A stretch of DNA of 64,000 nt from VAZQ01 sp963817015 (GTDB lineage Bacteria > Pseudomonadota > Alphaproteobacteria > Rhizobiales > Xanthobacteraceae): positions 558,001 to 622,000 of the forward strand of contig CAWFMV010000019.1 in NCBI GenBank assembly GCA_963817015.1. Reading direction: 5' to 3'. The position numbers and the translations under genes were made by a program. Under the pieces are notes generated by a model. It did no database searches and had not been told where the DNA came from. It saw only the letters and a list, made by a program, of their open reading frames with translations. This document shows, in pieces, positions 9,138-17,864 of this stretch (position 1 is its first letter; every line of letters starts with the position of its first letter).

Positions 9138-9156
9138 CTTCACACACTTTAACGGG

Positions 9157-9366
9157 TCAGCGCATCACAGTAGCACCGGCAACGTCGGCCACCGCACAGG
9201 CTGACACCAGGGTATTCGCTGGAGCCGTGCAACTTGTTACCTGATGCACGCTCGGTTCAGGCGCTCCGGCTGGGCCGGTCCCCTGGCGTTGGGCTTGAGC
9301 GAGCCCGACGATGATGGCGAGCGCGGCTGCCGGAAGAGCGACGTAGCGGGGGGACAGGGGGGACAT
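9157..9366 (-). CDS. Small exported hypothetical protein
   Basis: 69 residues: MSPLSPRYVALPAAALAII is a signal-peptide-like start ending at the AQA-type cleavage site near residue 26, followed by a short mature part with two Cys (SCTAPANTLVSACAV) about 12 residues apart, suggesting one disulfide in the periplasm. No family recognised. It is followed by two hairpins, one with a T tract, which supports expression as its own unit. Confidence 0.6.
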   Translation of the reverse strand: MSPLSPRYVALPAAALAIIVGLAQAQRQGTGPAGAPEPSVHQVTSCTAPANTLVSACAVADVAGATVMR

Positions 9367-9472
9367 TGTGTCGATCCTCGGCGGGCCGCGCCCGCATGTG
9401 ACCCCTATAGAGACCCCATGTTTCTGGATGATGTCCTCGAATGTTTCAGGATTGTTTCGCTGGGGATACCTC

Positions 9473-10369
9473 TCAGCGAGGCAGGTCTGCAGCGAGGACT
9501 TGCTCAAACAGCGCTTCCGAGCTGGTACGGGCGTCCACGGTCGCGTTGCGGTTTGCTGATACCTTTTGCCGGCCCGGATCGTCGAAGCCGTGGCTGGCGC
9601 CGGGGTAAAGCTTGAGCGTGATGTCGCCGCCAAGTGCCCGGCTGCGCTCGACAAATCTCTTGCAGAGCCTGGGCGAGGTCTCCTCATCGGCTGTGCCATG
9701 GAAGGCCAGAACCGTCGCATAAGGCCGGTAGCCCTGTGCGTCAAAATGCCCGCGCAGTCCGCAGCCGGCATAAAACACCAGCGCGGCGCGGAAGCCGGTC
9801 GGGCCAGCGGGTCGCTGCGCATCCACCGCCATGGCGGCCAGTGCCGCGCTGCCGCCATTCGACCAGCCCTGCAGCCCGATGCGATCGGGAGCCACATCGG
9901 AGCGGCTGCGCAGATAGGCGAGCGCCCCATAAGCATCGAGCGGGCGCACCGTGACCTCGTTCACGGCATCGGGACGCTCGTTGATGGTGTGGCGGCCGAA
10001 GCCGCCTGGATAACCGCGCGGCCCGAAGCTGTCGACCAGCACCGCAACGTAGCCAAGCGCCGACCAGCTTTCGCCCCACATCTTGTGCCGCTTCGACAGC
10101 GTCGAGGCGTTGTAGGGGCCGCCGTTCTTCACATTGGTCGAATAGGGGCCGGCACGGCCGTGCATCATCACCACCGCGGGCGCGTGCTCGGTGCGCTTGT
10201 CCTTCGGCGTGTAGACGAAGCCCGTCAGCGTCGTCGTGCCGTCCGCGCTCGGAAATTGCACCGTGGCCGGAAGCATACCCTGTGCCTGCCCGTGCACCGG
10301 CCCAAATGCCCCGATGGCGATGATCGCGCCGACCAGCACGATAGCCGCATGATATTGCAAGAGCTGCAT
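9473..10369 (-). CDS. Dienelactone hydrolase family protein, exported
   Basis: Alpha/beta hydrolase of 298 residues with an N-terminal signal peptide (VLVGAIIAIGAFGPVHGQA). The nucleophile elbow is GWSNG (Ser in QGWSNGGSAAL), the acid is probably the Asp of HGTADEETS and the His is in YPGASHGFDD. The TGFVYTPKDKRTEHAPAVVMMHG opening strand is typical of the DLH group. It probably cleaves an ester or lactone in the periplasm. Divergent from the binding-protein gene at 10465. Confidence 0.88.
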   Translation of the reverse strand: MQLLQYHAAIVLVGAIIAIGAFGPVHGQAQGMLPATVQFPSADGTTTLTGFVYTPKDKRTEHAPAVVMMHGRAGPYSTNVKNGGPYNASTLSKRHKMWGESWSALGYVAVLVDSFGPRGYPGGFGRHTINERPDAVNEVTVRPLDAYGALAYLRSRSDVAPDRIGLQGWSNGGSAALAAMAVDAQRPAGPTGFRAALVFYAGCGLRGHFDAQGYRPYATVLAFHGTADEETSPRLCKRFVERSRALGGDITLKLYPGASHGFDDPGRQKVSANRNATVDARTSSEALFEQVLAADLPR

Positions 10370-10464
10370 CCTCGCCGTCCGTCAAAACTGTGCCGGAAAG
10401 CTTAGCGCGCCGCCGCCGATACGGTATAGAGCGCTTGGCCAGAATCAATTGATGGGGGGCAGTT

Positions 10465-11187
10465 GTGAGTAGTGTTTCGCCTGATCTTGTAAAGGAATTG
10501 GCTCCGACCGGCACGCTGCGCGCCGCTATCAACGTGGGCAATCCGGTGCTGGTGCAGACCGACGCGGCCGGCACGCCAAGCGGAGTCACGATCGATCTTG
10601 CCCGTGAGCTTGCCAAGCGGCTTGGTGTGGCGCTCGAGACAGTTGTGATTGACGGCGCCGGCAAGTCGTTCGAGGCCGTGAAGGCGGCACGCTGCGACAT
10701 CGGCTTCCTGGCAATCGAGCCGGCGCGCGCGGCCGAGATCGATTTCACCGCACCCTATGTGGTCATCGAAGGCGTCTATGCGGTGCGCCCGGATGCCGGC
10801 CTTGCGAGCAATGCCGAGGTCGATCGTGCGGGTGTGCGCATCGCGGTCAACAAAGGCGCCGCGTATGACCTCTTTCTCACTCGCTCGCTCAAGCACGCGA
10901 CGCTCGCGCGCGCCGAGGATTCCTTTGAGATGTTCTTGCGCGACAAGCTCGAAGTCGTTGCCGGTGTGCGCCAGGCGGTGGTGCGCTTCATTGCCGCACA
11001 CCCGGAGATCCGGCTGCTCGACGGCCGCTTCATGGAGATCGCGCAGGCAATGTGCCTGCCGAAGGGGCGGCCGAATGCAGGGCGCCATCTGGCAGCGTTC
11101 GTGGAGGAGATGAAGGCCTCAGGCTTCGTCGCCGATGCGCTTACACGCGCGAAGCAGGAGGCCAGTGTGGCGCCGCCGGCGAATTGA
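10465..11187 (+). CDS. Periplasmic-binding-protein family 3 domain without signal peptide
   Basis: 240 residues of a type-2 solute-binding fold (SBP_bac_3): GTLRAAINVGNPVLVQ, VTIDLARELAKRLGV, the FTAPYVVIEG substrate-loop segment and ASGFVADAL at the end. It starts at GTG 10465 after a GGGGGG tract; an in-frame stop lies just upstream (10450-10452), so no signal peptide is encoded. The next gene is a close paralogue with a signal peptide. The protein may stay in the cytoplasm as a sensor or be a dead duplicate; I cannot tell which. Confidence 0.85.
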   Translation: MSSVSPDLVKELAPTGTLRAAINVGNPVLVQTDAAGTPSGVTIDLARELAKRLGVALETVVIDGAGKSFEAVKAARCDIGFLAIEPARAAEIDFTAPYVVIEGVYAVRPDAGLASNAEVDRAGVRIAVNKGAAYDLFLTRSLKHATLARAEDSFEMFLRDKLEVVAGVRQAVVRFIAAHPEIRLLDGRFMEIAQAMCLPKGRPNAGRHLAAFVEEMKASGFVADALTRAKQEASVAPPAN

Positions 11188-11251
11188 CGCTGTCGGGTTT
11201 AGGTGCCTAGATTTGAGCAAAGCCGATCGCTGATCGGCAGGGAGGAACACC

Positions 11252-12073
11252 ATGTCGCATCTCATGTCGAAGCTTGCCTGCTCGTTGCTGTTTGTCGTGT
11301 CGGGGGCATTTGCCGCCCACGCGCAGGGCGCGGCGCCGCCTGAGGTGGTGAAGGAGATCGCGCCGACCGGCAAGCTGCGCGCCGCGATCAACCTCGGCAA
11401 TGCGGTGCTGGCGCAGAAGGGCGCCGACGGCGCGCCCAAGGGTGTCTCGGTCGATCTCTCGCGCGAGCTCGCGCGCCGGCTCGGCGTCCCGATCGAGATC
11501 ACCACCTTCGAGGCCGCCGGCAAGGTGTTCGAAGGGATCAAGGCCGGCAGCGTCGACCTCGCGTTCATCGCGATCGAGCCGGTGCGCGCGGCCGAGATCG
11601 AGTTCTCCTCGCCCTATGTGCTGATCGAGGGCGGCTACATGGTGGCGAAGGATTCGCCCTTGAAGGCGATCGAGGACGTCGACCGGGCGGGCATCAAGAT
11701 CGCAGTGGGCCTCAACTCCGCCTACGATCTGTTTCTCACGCGCACCATCAAGAACGCGCAGGTCGTGCGCGCGCACACCGGCGGCGGCGAGGCCATGATC
11801 GAGCTCTTTTTCAAAGACAAGCTTGACGTGGTGGCGGGCGTGAAGCCGGTGCTGGTCGAGTATGCCAAGACCAATGCCGCCATGCGGATTATTGACGGCC
11901 GCTTCATGGTGATCCAGCAGTCGATGGGTTTGCCCAAGGGCCGCACGACTGCGGCGCGCTATGTGCGCACGTTCGTGGAGGACGTGAAGGCGTCCGGCTT
12001 CGTCGCCGATGCGCTCAAGCGTAGCAACCAGACCGACGCCACGGTCGCGCCGCCCGAGCGCGCGGGCGGCTGA
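11252..12073 (+). CDS. ABC transporter substrate-binding protein, family 3
   Basis: 273 residues. Signal peptide MSKLACSLLFVVSGAFAAHA ending before QGAAPPEV, then the SBP_bac_3 fold: GKLRAAINLGNAVLAQK, VSVDLSRELARRLGV, FSSPYVLIEGGYM and FVEDVKASGFVADALKR. Closely related to the upstream gene over its whole length. Family 3 usually binds amino acids or related small molecules. No permease or ATPase of that family is adjacent; the liv genes that follow are on the other strand and of a different class. Confidence 0.92.
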   Translation: MSHLMSKLACSLLFVVSGAFAAHAQGAAPPEVVKEIAPTGKLRAAINLGNAVLAQKGADGAPKGVSVDLSRELARRLGVPIEITTFEAAGKVFEGIKAGSVDLAFIAIEPVRAAEIEFSSPYVLIEGGYMVAKDSPLKAIEDVDRAGIKIAVGLNSAYDLFLTRTIKNAQVVRAHTGGGEAMIELFFKDKLDVVAGVKPVLVEYAKTNAAMRIIDGRFMVIQQSMGLPKGRTTAARYVRTFVEDVKASGFVADALKRSNQTDATVAPPERAGG

Positions 12074-12088
12074 GCGCGTTCAAGCCTG

Positions 12089-12168
12089 TCCGTTCGTCCC
12101 CGCGAAAGCGGGGACCCAGCGCATTGATGCATGAGTCCCTGGTTCCCGCTTGCGCGGGAACAAACGGA
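12089..12168. repeat. Palindromic intergenic repeat (GTCCCCGCG family)
   Basis: Outer arms TCCGTT (12089-12094) and AACGGA (12163-12168) flank two internal hairpins: GTCCCCGCGAAAGCGGGGAC (12096-12115) and GTTCCCGCTTGCGCGGGAAC (12142-12161). The same hairpin sequence recurs near 27.8, 44.2 and 50.5 kb. It sits between convergent genes and may also stop transcription. Confidence 0.8.
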
Positions 12169-12180
12169 GAATCTTGTGCC

Positions 12181-12957
12181 TCACAGCCCCAGATAAAACT
12201 TCTTGATCAAATCGTTGTTGTTGAGCTCCTCGGCCGAGCGGCCCTCGAACGCGATCTGGCCGTGCACGATCACGTAGCCGCGGTCGGCGATGCGCAGCGC
12301 CTGCGGGAAGTTCTGCTCCGCCATCAGCACGGTGAGCTTGTAGCGCTCCTTGAGCTCCTTGATCTTCTCGATCGTGCGCGCGACCAGGACGGGCGCCAGT
12401 CCCACCGAGGGCTCGTCGATGAGCAGGATGCGCGGCGACTGCATCAAGGCGCGCGCGAGCGCCAGCATCTGCTGCTCGCCGCCGCTCATCGAGCCAGCGA
12501 GCTGCGCGCGCCGCTCGGCCAGCCGCGGGAAGCACTCGAAGCAGAACGCGCGGTTGGCGTCGATCTCGGCGCGCGCCTTCTTGCGGAACGCGCCAAGGAG
12601 GAGATTCTCCTCGACCGTGAGGCGCGGAAACAGGCGGCGGCCTTCCGGCACCAGCGCAATGCCGAGGTCGACGATCTCTTCGGTCGTGCGCCCGACAAGG
12701 TCGTGCGCGACGCCGTCGATCTCGGCCACGATGCGGCCGGCGCTGGGCGGTACGATCCCCATCACGCATTTCATTAAGGTCGACTTGCCGTTGCCGTTGG
12801 TGCCGAGCAGCGCCACGGTCTCGCCCGAGCGCACGTTGAGCGAAACGCCCTCGATCACGCGCACCGCGCCATAAGCGGCGTCGAGCCCCTCGATGGTGAG
12901 GTTGTTGGCCTTGCTGCCGTTACTGTCCAAGGTACGCCCTCTCGACCTCGGGGTCAC
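12181..12957 (-). CDS. livF: Branched-chain amino acid-type ABC transporter ATPase LivF
   Basis: 258 residues from the ATG at 12957, overlapping the end of livG by 38 bases; a TTG at 12930 would also work and would fit the conserved start better. Walker A GTNGNGKST, ABC signature MSGGEQQML, Walker B LLIDEPSVGLAP and the LivF-type MAEQNFPQAL switch region are all intact. ATPase of a HAAT-family importer for branched-chain amino acids, amides or aromatic acids. Last gene of the livHMGF run; the substrate is undefined because no binding protein is linked. Confidence 0.93.
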   Translation of the reverse strand: MTPRSRGRTLDSNGSKANNLTIEGLDAAYGAVRVIEGVSLNVRSGETVALLGTNGNGKSTLMKCVMGIVPPSAGRIVAEIDGVAHDLVGRTTEEIVDLGIALVPEGRRLFPRLTVEENLLLGAFRKKARAEIDANRAFCFECFPRLAERRAQLAGSMSGGEQQMLALARALMQSPRILLIDEPSVGLAPVLVARTIEKIKELKERYKLTVLMAEQNFPQALRIADRGYVIVHGQIAFEGRSAEELNNNDLIKKFYLGL

Positions 12958-13654
12958 GAATGACGATGTCGGGTGCGCCGTCGGCGATCTTCTTGCCGGA
13001 GACCAGCACGACCAGCCGCTGCGAGAAGCTCATCACCGCGCGCATGATGTGCTCGATCATGATGATGGTGATGCCGCGCTCGTTGAGCCTGATCAGCAGC
13101 GCCACGATGTCCGCCACTTCGTTGTTGGAGAGCCCGGCCATCGACTCGTCGGCGATCAGAAGCTTCGGCTCGGCCGCGAGCGCCCGCGCAAGCTCGAGCT
13201 TGCGCATGTCCACCTGCGTCAGGTCGCGCGGCTGTTGGCTGCCCCTGTTGGCAAGCCCGACCAGCGACAACAGCTCGGCCGTGCGCGCCTCGATTTCGGC
13301 GGCGGACAGATGCGGGCCGGAGCGGGCGTTCACGGTGTAGAGGAGCGGCACGCGCAGGTTATCGGCGACGCTCAAGCTTGGGAATGGCCGCGGCAGCTGG
13401 AAGCTGCGCGCAAGACCGCGGCGGGTGCGCTGGTGCGCGGTCAGGCCGTTCATGGCAGTGCCGTCGAAGTGGACGGTCCCCATCTCGTTGGTCAGCGTGC
13501 CGCAGATGCAGTTGACCAGCGTCGATTTGCCGGAGCCGTTCGGACCAATGAGGCCGAGCCGCTCGCCGGCCTTGACCGACAGATTGATGCCGTCGAGCGC
13601 CACGAAGCCACCGAAGCGCTTGCTCACGTTGTCGACCTCGAGCAGCGCGGTCAT
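12920..13654 (-). CDS. livG: Branched-chain amino acid-type ABC transporter ATPase LivG
   Basis: 244 residues. Walker A GPNGSGKST and the LivG start KRFGGFVALDGINLSVKAGE are standard. The ABC signature is replaced by LTQVDMRKLELARAL, without the usual SGG/SYG core, and Walker B reads LLIADESMAGLS. A variant of this type occurs in a subgroup of HAAT ATPases, so it is probably functional. Its start overlaps the end of livM by four bases. Confidence 0.92.
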   Translation of the reverse strand: MTALLEVDNVSKRFGGFVALDGINLSVKAGERLGLIGPNGSGKSTLVNCICGTLTNEMGTVHFDGTAMNGLTAHQRTRRGLARSFQLPRPFPSLSVADNLRVPLLYTVNARSGPHLSAAEIEARTAELLSLVGLANRGSQQPRDLTQVDMRKLELARALAAEPKLLIADESMAGLSNNEVADIVALLIRLNERGITIIMIEHIMRAVMSFSQRLVVLVSGKKIADGAPDIVIRDPEVERAYLGQ

Positions 13655-14904
13655 GGCGTGCTCCGTGCGACGGGATCGCGCGGTCGCAGCACAAGGCCGG
13701 CAACCAGGCAGATCGCGAGCGCGAGCGCCGAAACGAGCCAGAGCCAGGACGGACCGGGTACGACGCTGAGCAGCGCCCCAAAGATTGGCAGGCCGACGAG
13801 CCAGGAGAGGCCGATGAGGCGCCCGCGCGCGAAGGCGAGGAAGACCAGCACGGCCCAGAAGATGATCTCGAGCGGTCGAGCCGCCAGCGCTTCCTGATGC
13901 AGGAAATAGATCGGGATCACGTTGACCGCGAACAGCAGCGCGAACACGGCCGGATCGGCCACGACATCGCGTGCGGTGCGGCGGCCCTGGAGCAGGCCGA
14001 GAATGCCGGTCGGCGCGATGATGACGCAGTCGACGATGAGGAGGCCGACGATCAGGAGGTTGACCGACGACGAGATGGTGACGGTCGCGACCTGCTGCAG
14101 CGTGCCGAGCAGGATCGCGCCGATCAGCGGACCGATCCAGCTGGTGGTGCCGCCGATCATCGGCATCGCGATCGAGTTGACCGCATAGTCGAGCGCGAAC
14201 GCCGACGTGGGCTGCAGATAGCCGATGTAATAGGGAAACGGCGCGCCCGCCATGCCCATGAGCGCGCCCGAGATGGTGGTGGCAATAAGCTTTAGTTTAA
14301 GCGTCGGCACGCCGGAGGCTTCGGCGGCGAGCTCGTCGTCGCGGATCGCCGCAAAGCCCAAGCCCAGCCGCGAGCGCTCGATGCTGCGCGCTACCGTGAG
14401 CGCGATCACCGCAAGCGCAAGCATCAGCAGGAACAGGTACTGGATGTAGGGGCCGATCGGCTCGATCTCGTTCGGCCGGATCACGTAGGCGCCGCGCGCC
14501 CCGCCGACATAGCTCCAGTTGGTGATGAACGTCTGCAGCACCACCGCGAGCGCGAGCGTGGCGATGGCGAAGAAGGCGCCGCGCAGCCGCAGTGTCAAAT
14601 AGCCCATGCCAAGCCCGACGATGCCGGAGATGACGGCGCCAATGACGATGAGCACCGGGATCGGCAGCGGATAGGCCTTGTGGAGGAACACGGTGGAGTA
14701 GGCGCCAAGCGCAAAGAACGCGGCCGAGCCGAAGTTCACATAGCCGGTGTAGCCGCCGAGAATGTTCCAGGCGGTCGCCAGCACGATGTATTGCAGCACG
14801 ACGTAGCCGGCGAAGAATATGTAGTCGTTGCCCACGAGGCGCGCGAGCACGAACGTAGCGGCGGCGACTGCGACGCAGATGAGGGCGAATGTGAAGGTGC
14901 GCAC
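13651..14904 (-). CDS. livM: Branched-chain amino acid-type ABC transporter permease LivM
   Basis: 417-residue membrane protein with about ten hydrophobic segments, longer than most LivM (about 320-360). The LivM signature GGYTGYVNFGSAAFFALGAY, the LSAFFAIATLA-like stretch RGAFFAIATLALAVV and the cytoplasmic EAA-like loop FAAIRDDELAAEASGV are clear. The C-terminal extension adds two or three hydrophobic segments (about residues 325-410). It forms the inner-membrane channel with LivH. Confidence 0.93.
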   Translation of the reverse strand: MRTFTFALICVAVAAATFVLARLVGNDYIFFAGYVVLQYIVLATAWNILGGYTGYVNFGSAAFFALGAYSTVFLHKAYPLPIPVLIVIGAVISGIVGLGMGYLTLRLRGAFFAIATLALAVVLQTFITNWSYVGGARGAYVIRPNEIEPIGPYIQYLFLLMLALAVIALTVARSIERSRLGLGFAAIRDDELAAEASGVPTLKLKLIATTISGALMGMAGAPFPYYIGYLQPTSAFALDYAVNSIAMPMIGGTTSWIGPLIGAILLGTLQQVATVTISSSVNLLIVGLLIVDCVIIAPTGILGLLQGRRTARDVVADPAVFALLFAVNVIPIYFLHQEALAARPLEIIFWAVLVFLAFARGRLIGLSWLVGLPIFGALLSVVPGPSWLWLVSALALAICLVAGLVLRPRDPVARSTP

Positions 14905-14907
14905 GCG

Positions 14908-15813
14908 CTACCGTCCAAACAATCCGGCTGGCCGGACCGCCAGCGTGATGAGCAGGAACCCGAAGGCGACCGCCGGGGCCCAGGACGGGCCGTAGAAGGT
15001 CGACGTGACGCTCTCGACGATGCCGAGCAGGAACGCGCCGATCAGCGTGCCGGTGAGACTGCCTAGTCCGCCGAGCACGCAGATCGCGAACACGCGCCCG
15101 ATATATTCGCGCCCGATCGACGGCTCGACCGGCTGGATCACGATCAGGAGTGCGCCCGCGACGGCCGTGGTCGCGATCGAGAGCGCGAACGCAATACGCT
15201 TGATGCGCGTCGGCGATGCCGCCATCAGCTGCAGCGCAAGCTGGTCCTGCGCCACCGCCATGACGGCGCGCCCGAGAAAGCTGCGGGCAAGAAAGAGCTG
15301 CAAGGCGCCGATGAGCGCAAGCGCGACCAGGGCCGGCACCAGCATGCGCAGCGGCAGGTCGATCAGGCCGATGTGGATGCTCGGCCCGATATAAGCCGCC
15401 TCGACATAGCGATAGTCGACGCCGAACACGAGGATGAGCGTCACCTCGGTCACGAACAGCAGCCCGAAGAAGAACGCGAGCCCGCGCAACGACTCCTGTC
15501 CGTAGCGCTCGAACGAGGCGTAGTAGACCTGATAGACCAGCGCGCCGAGCGCATAGAACGCCGGCGCGACTACGATGCTGGCAATGATCGGATCGATGCC
15601 GAGCCGGGTGTTGACGATATAGGCGATGTAGGAGCCGAGGATGATGAAGCCCGGATGCGCGATGTTGACGATGTCGAGCATGCCGAAGGAGATCGAGACG
15701 CCGATCGTCACCGCGGCATAGAACGCGCCGAGCAGCAGGCCCGCGACCAGCGCGTTGATCAAAAGGTCGAAAGGAATGTCCACCAGTTCCCCCAACGGCC
15801 CGCTAAGAGGCAC
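14908..15813 (-). CDS. livH: Branched-chain amino acid-type ABC transporter permease LivH
   Basis: 301 residues with eight or so hydrophobic helices. The LivH pattern NALVAGLLLGAFYAAVTIGV, SFGMLDIVNIAHPGF and the coupling segment GRAVMAVAQDQLALQLMAAS are intact. First gene of the livHMGF operon; three bases separate it from livM. Upstream there is an intergenic repeat rather than a binding-protein gene. Confidence 0.93.
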   Translation of the reverse strand: MPLSGPLGELVDIPFDLLINALVAGLLLGAFYAAVTIGVSISFGMLDIVNIAHPGFIILGSYIAYIVNTRLGIDPIIASIVVAPAFYALGALVYQVYYASFERYGQESLRGLAFFFGLLFVTEVTLILVFGVDYRYVEAAYIGPSIHIGLIDLPLRMLVPALVALALIGALQLFLARSFLGRAVMAVAQDQLALQLMAASPTRIKRIAFALSIATTAVAGALLIVIQPVEPSIGREYIGRVFAICVLGGLGSLTGTLIGAFLLGIVESVTSTFYGPSWAPAVAFGFLLITLAVRPAGLFGR

Positions 15814-15837
15814 TGCCTCGCCGCAAGCGCGACCTGC

Positions 15838-15859
15838 TCCTCCCCCACAAGGGGGAGGG
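15838..15859. repeat. CCTCCCCC hairpin of a dispersed intergenic repeat
   Basis: An 8-bp perfect stem (CCTCCCCC, 15839-15846, with GGGGGAGG, 15851-15858) in the gap between livH and the cupin gene. Short CCTCCCCC...GGGGGAGG palindromes are a common intergenic repeat of Rhizobiales. Confidence 0.55.
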
Positions 15860-15977
15860 AACGATGTGGCGCAGCCTCTCGTCGCAACGATGAGGATGCG
15901 CCGGCGCTTTCTCTCTTCGAGTCTTTTTCTTGAGGGTTAAGCGCGCGGCCCGTTCGTGCCCGCGCTTCTCCTGGCCG

Positions 15978-16418
15978 TTATTTCATCTTCACCGAATCCG
16001 GGACCGGCAGTGGCTGATTGGCACTGTCGAGAAACTCGACCGTGGTGAAATGCAGCTCGTTCGGCCCGGTGTTCTCGAGATCGTGCACCTTGAAGTGACC
16101 CTTGGTGTGGGTCTCGTGGCGAGTCTCGCCGGGCGCGTAGGTATGCTCGACGATCGTGCCGTCGTCGAGGTGTGCGCGCGCCTTGCCGCCGGTCGAGCAT
16201 GACCAGAAGTAATCGAGTACATGGCGGTGGAAGCCGAAGCGCTCACCGGGCGCAAGGCGGATATCCCAGACCCGCACGCGCTCATTCTCCGATAGGAGCC
16301 GCTTGCCGACGCAGCCATTGGGGCTCTTCTTCTCGTGCTCGAACTCGGCAGTGACCTCTGCCGACCACGGCGCCTTGGTCGCGGCGACCGGTTTCTTCTC
16401 CAGCATGCTCAGGGACAT
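15978..16418 (-). CDS. Cupin-domain protein
   Basis: 146 residues from the ATG at 16418, which has a strong AGGAGG upstream. Single beta-barrel cupin: RVWDIRLAPGERFGFHRHVLDYFW contains the first cupin motif (G-x5-HxH) and GETRHETHTKGHFKVHDLEN the second His-rich part. The two metal-binding His clusters are present, so a metal-dependent enzyme or small-molecule sensor is likely. Substrate unknown. Divergent from the FAD monooxygenase. Confidence 0.82.
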   Translation of the reverse strand: MSLSMLEKKPVAATKAPWSAEVTAEFEHEKKSPNGCVGKRLLSENERVRVWDIRLAPGERFGFHRHVLDYFWSCSTGGKARAHLDDGTIVEHTYAPGETRHETHTKGHFKVHDLENTGPNELHFTTVEFLDSANQPLPVPDSVKMK

Positions 16419-16590
16419 GAAAAATCCTCCTCTACGCAGGTGCGCAATGATAGGGCAACTTGGGCGCCCGCGGAACTGCGGCTTTTGGGGAAGATTGGCC
16501 CTGTCGTCTGTTTGGCGGAGGCTTGCCCATTGGCCCATCCGGCCGTTTTTTGCGCTAAGGAACGTCTTGGTTCCACGGGTGCCCGTCACA

Positions 16591-17785
16591 ATGCATGCCC
16601 TCGTCATCGGCGGCTCGATGAGCGGCCTGTTCGCAGGCCTTCTGCTGCGGCGGGCGGGCGTGTCGGCCGATATCTACGAGCGCACCGAGACCGAGCTCAT
16701 TGGCCGCGGGGCCGGCATCGTGACCCAGCCCGAGCTGCGCGCGGTCCTGGTTAACGCCGGCTGCGATCTGCGTGACCTGGGCGTCGAGGTTAGGAGCCGC
16801 CGCACGCTCGACCGCACGGGCCGCGTGCTCGGCGAGTATGTCTGCCCGCAGACAGTCACGTCATGGGACCGGGTGTTCCGGCTCCTGCGGGCGCAATTTC
16901 CCGACGCGCATTACCACCGCGGCAAGGAGCTCCTCCGCATCGAGGAGCATGCTGCTGGCGTCAGCGCGCATTTCGCCGACGGCAGCCGCGCCGAGGGCGA
17001 TCTCCTTGTCGGCGCCGATGGCTTCCGCTCGAGCGTGCGCGGCCTGATCGCGCCCGCGACCAAGCCGGTCTATGCCGGCTATGTGGGCTGGCGCGGCCTG
17101 CTCGAGGAGGCGGCGCTCTCGAGCGCGACCCACGCCGCGATCTTCGACGCCATGGTGTTTGCGCTGCCGCCGAACGAGCAGTTCATCAACTATCCGATCG
17201 CGGGGGCGAATGACGAGCTCACGCCCGGCCATCGCCGTTGCAATTTCGTCTGGTATCGGCCGGCGGCCGAGGGCGAGCTGCGGCTCATGCTCACCGATGC
17301 ATCGGGCCGCCTGCATCCGCTCGGCATTCCGCCGCCGCTCATTCGCCCCGAAGTCACCGCCGCCTTGCGCGAGGCAGCGCGCGCGCTGATCGCGCCGCCG
17401 CTCGAGGAGGTAGTGCGGCTGGCGCCGCAGCCGTTCCTGCAGCCGATCTTCGACGTCGAGAGCGAGCGCATGGCGTGCGGCCGTATCGCGCTGGTGGGTG
17501 ATGCCGCGTTTCTGGGGCGCCCGCATGTGGCGGCCGGCGTCACCAAGGCGGCGGAGGACGCGGCTGCGCTCGCGCAGGCGCTCGCCGCGCATGGCGATGT
17601 TGCGACGGGGCTCGCCGCCTTCGAGCGCGCGCGCATTCCGGCCGATCGCCGCATCATGACGCGCGGACGCGAGCTCGGCGGCTATCTGCGACGCGACCTA
17701 TGCGAGCGAGGTGGAGCGGGAGACCGCCGAGCGGCACCACACCCCGGAGGCGGTGATGCGCGAGATCGCGGTGCTGGATTTCTAA
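16591..17785 (+). CDS. FAD-dependent monooxygenase, frameshifted near the end
   Basis: Group A flavoprotein hydroxylase type. The Rossmann motif VIGGSMSGLFAGLLLRRAGV starts at residue 4, GADGFRSSVR is the DG motif and RIALVGDAAFLGRPHVAAGVTKAAEDA the GD motif for FAD ribityl binding. The frame breaks at about 17690 (one extra base after GGYLR); in the other frame the C-terminus continues as TYASEVERETAERHHTP up to the TAA at 17783-17785. About 398 residues. It hydroxylates an unknown, probably aromatic, substrate. Confidence 0.88.
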
Positions 17786-17864
17786 CAAGGGGGCGGCGCT
17801 GGGTGCGCCTGCTCCACAGCGGCCGTCCGTGCTAACCTCCCCAAAACGAAAAGGGTCCATACCG

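Noticed and set aside
12089..12168. CRISPR array made of the GTCCCCGC hairpins
   Set aside because: The repeats are not evenly spaced with unique spacers of equal length and no cas gene is present.
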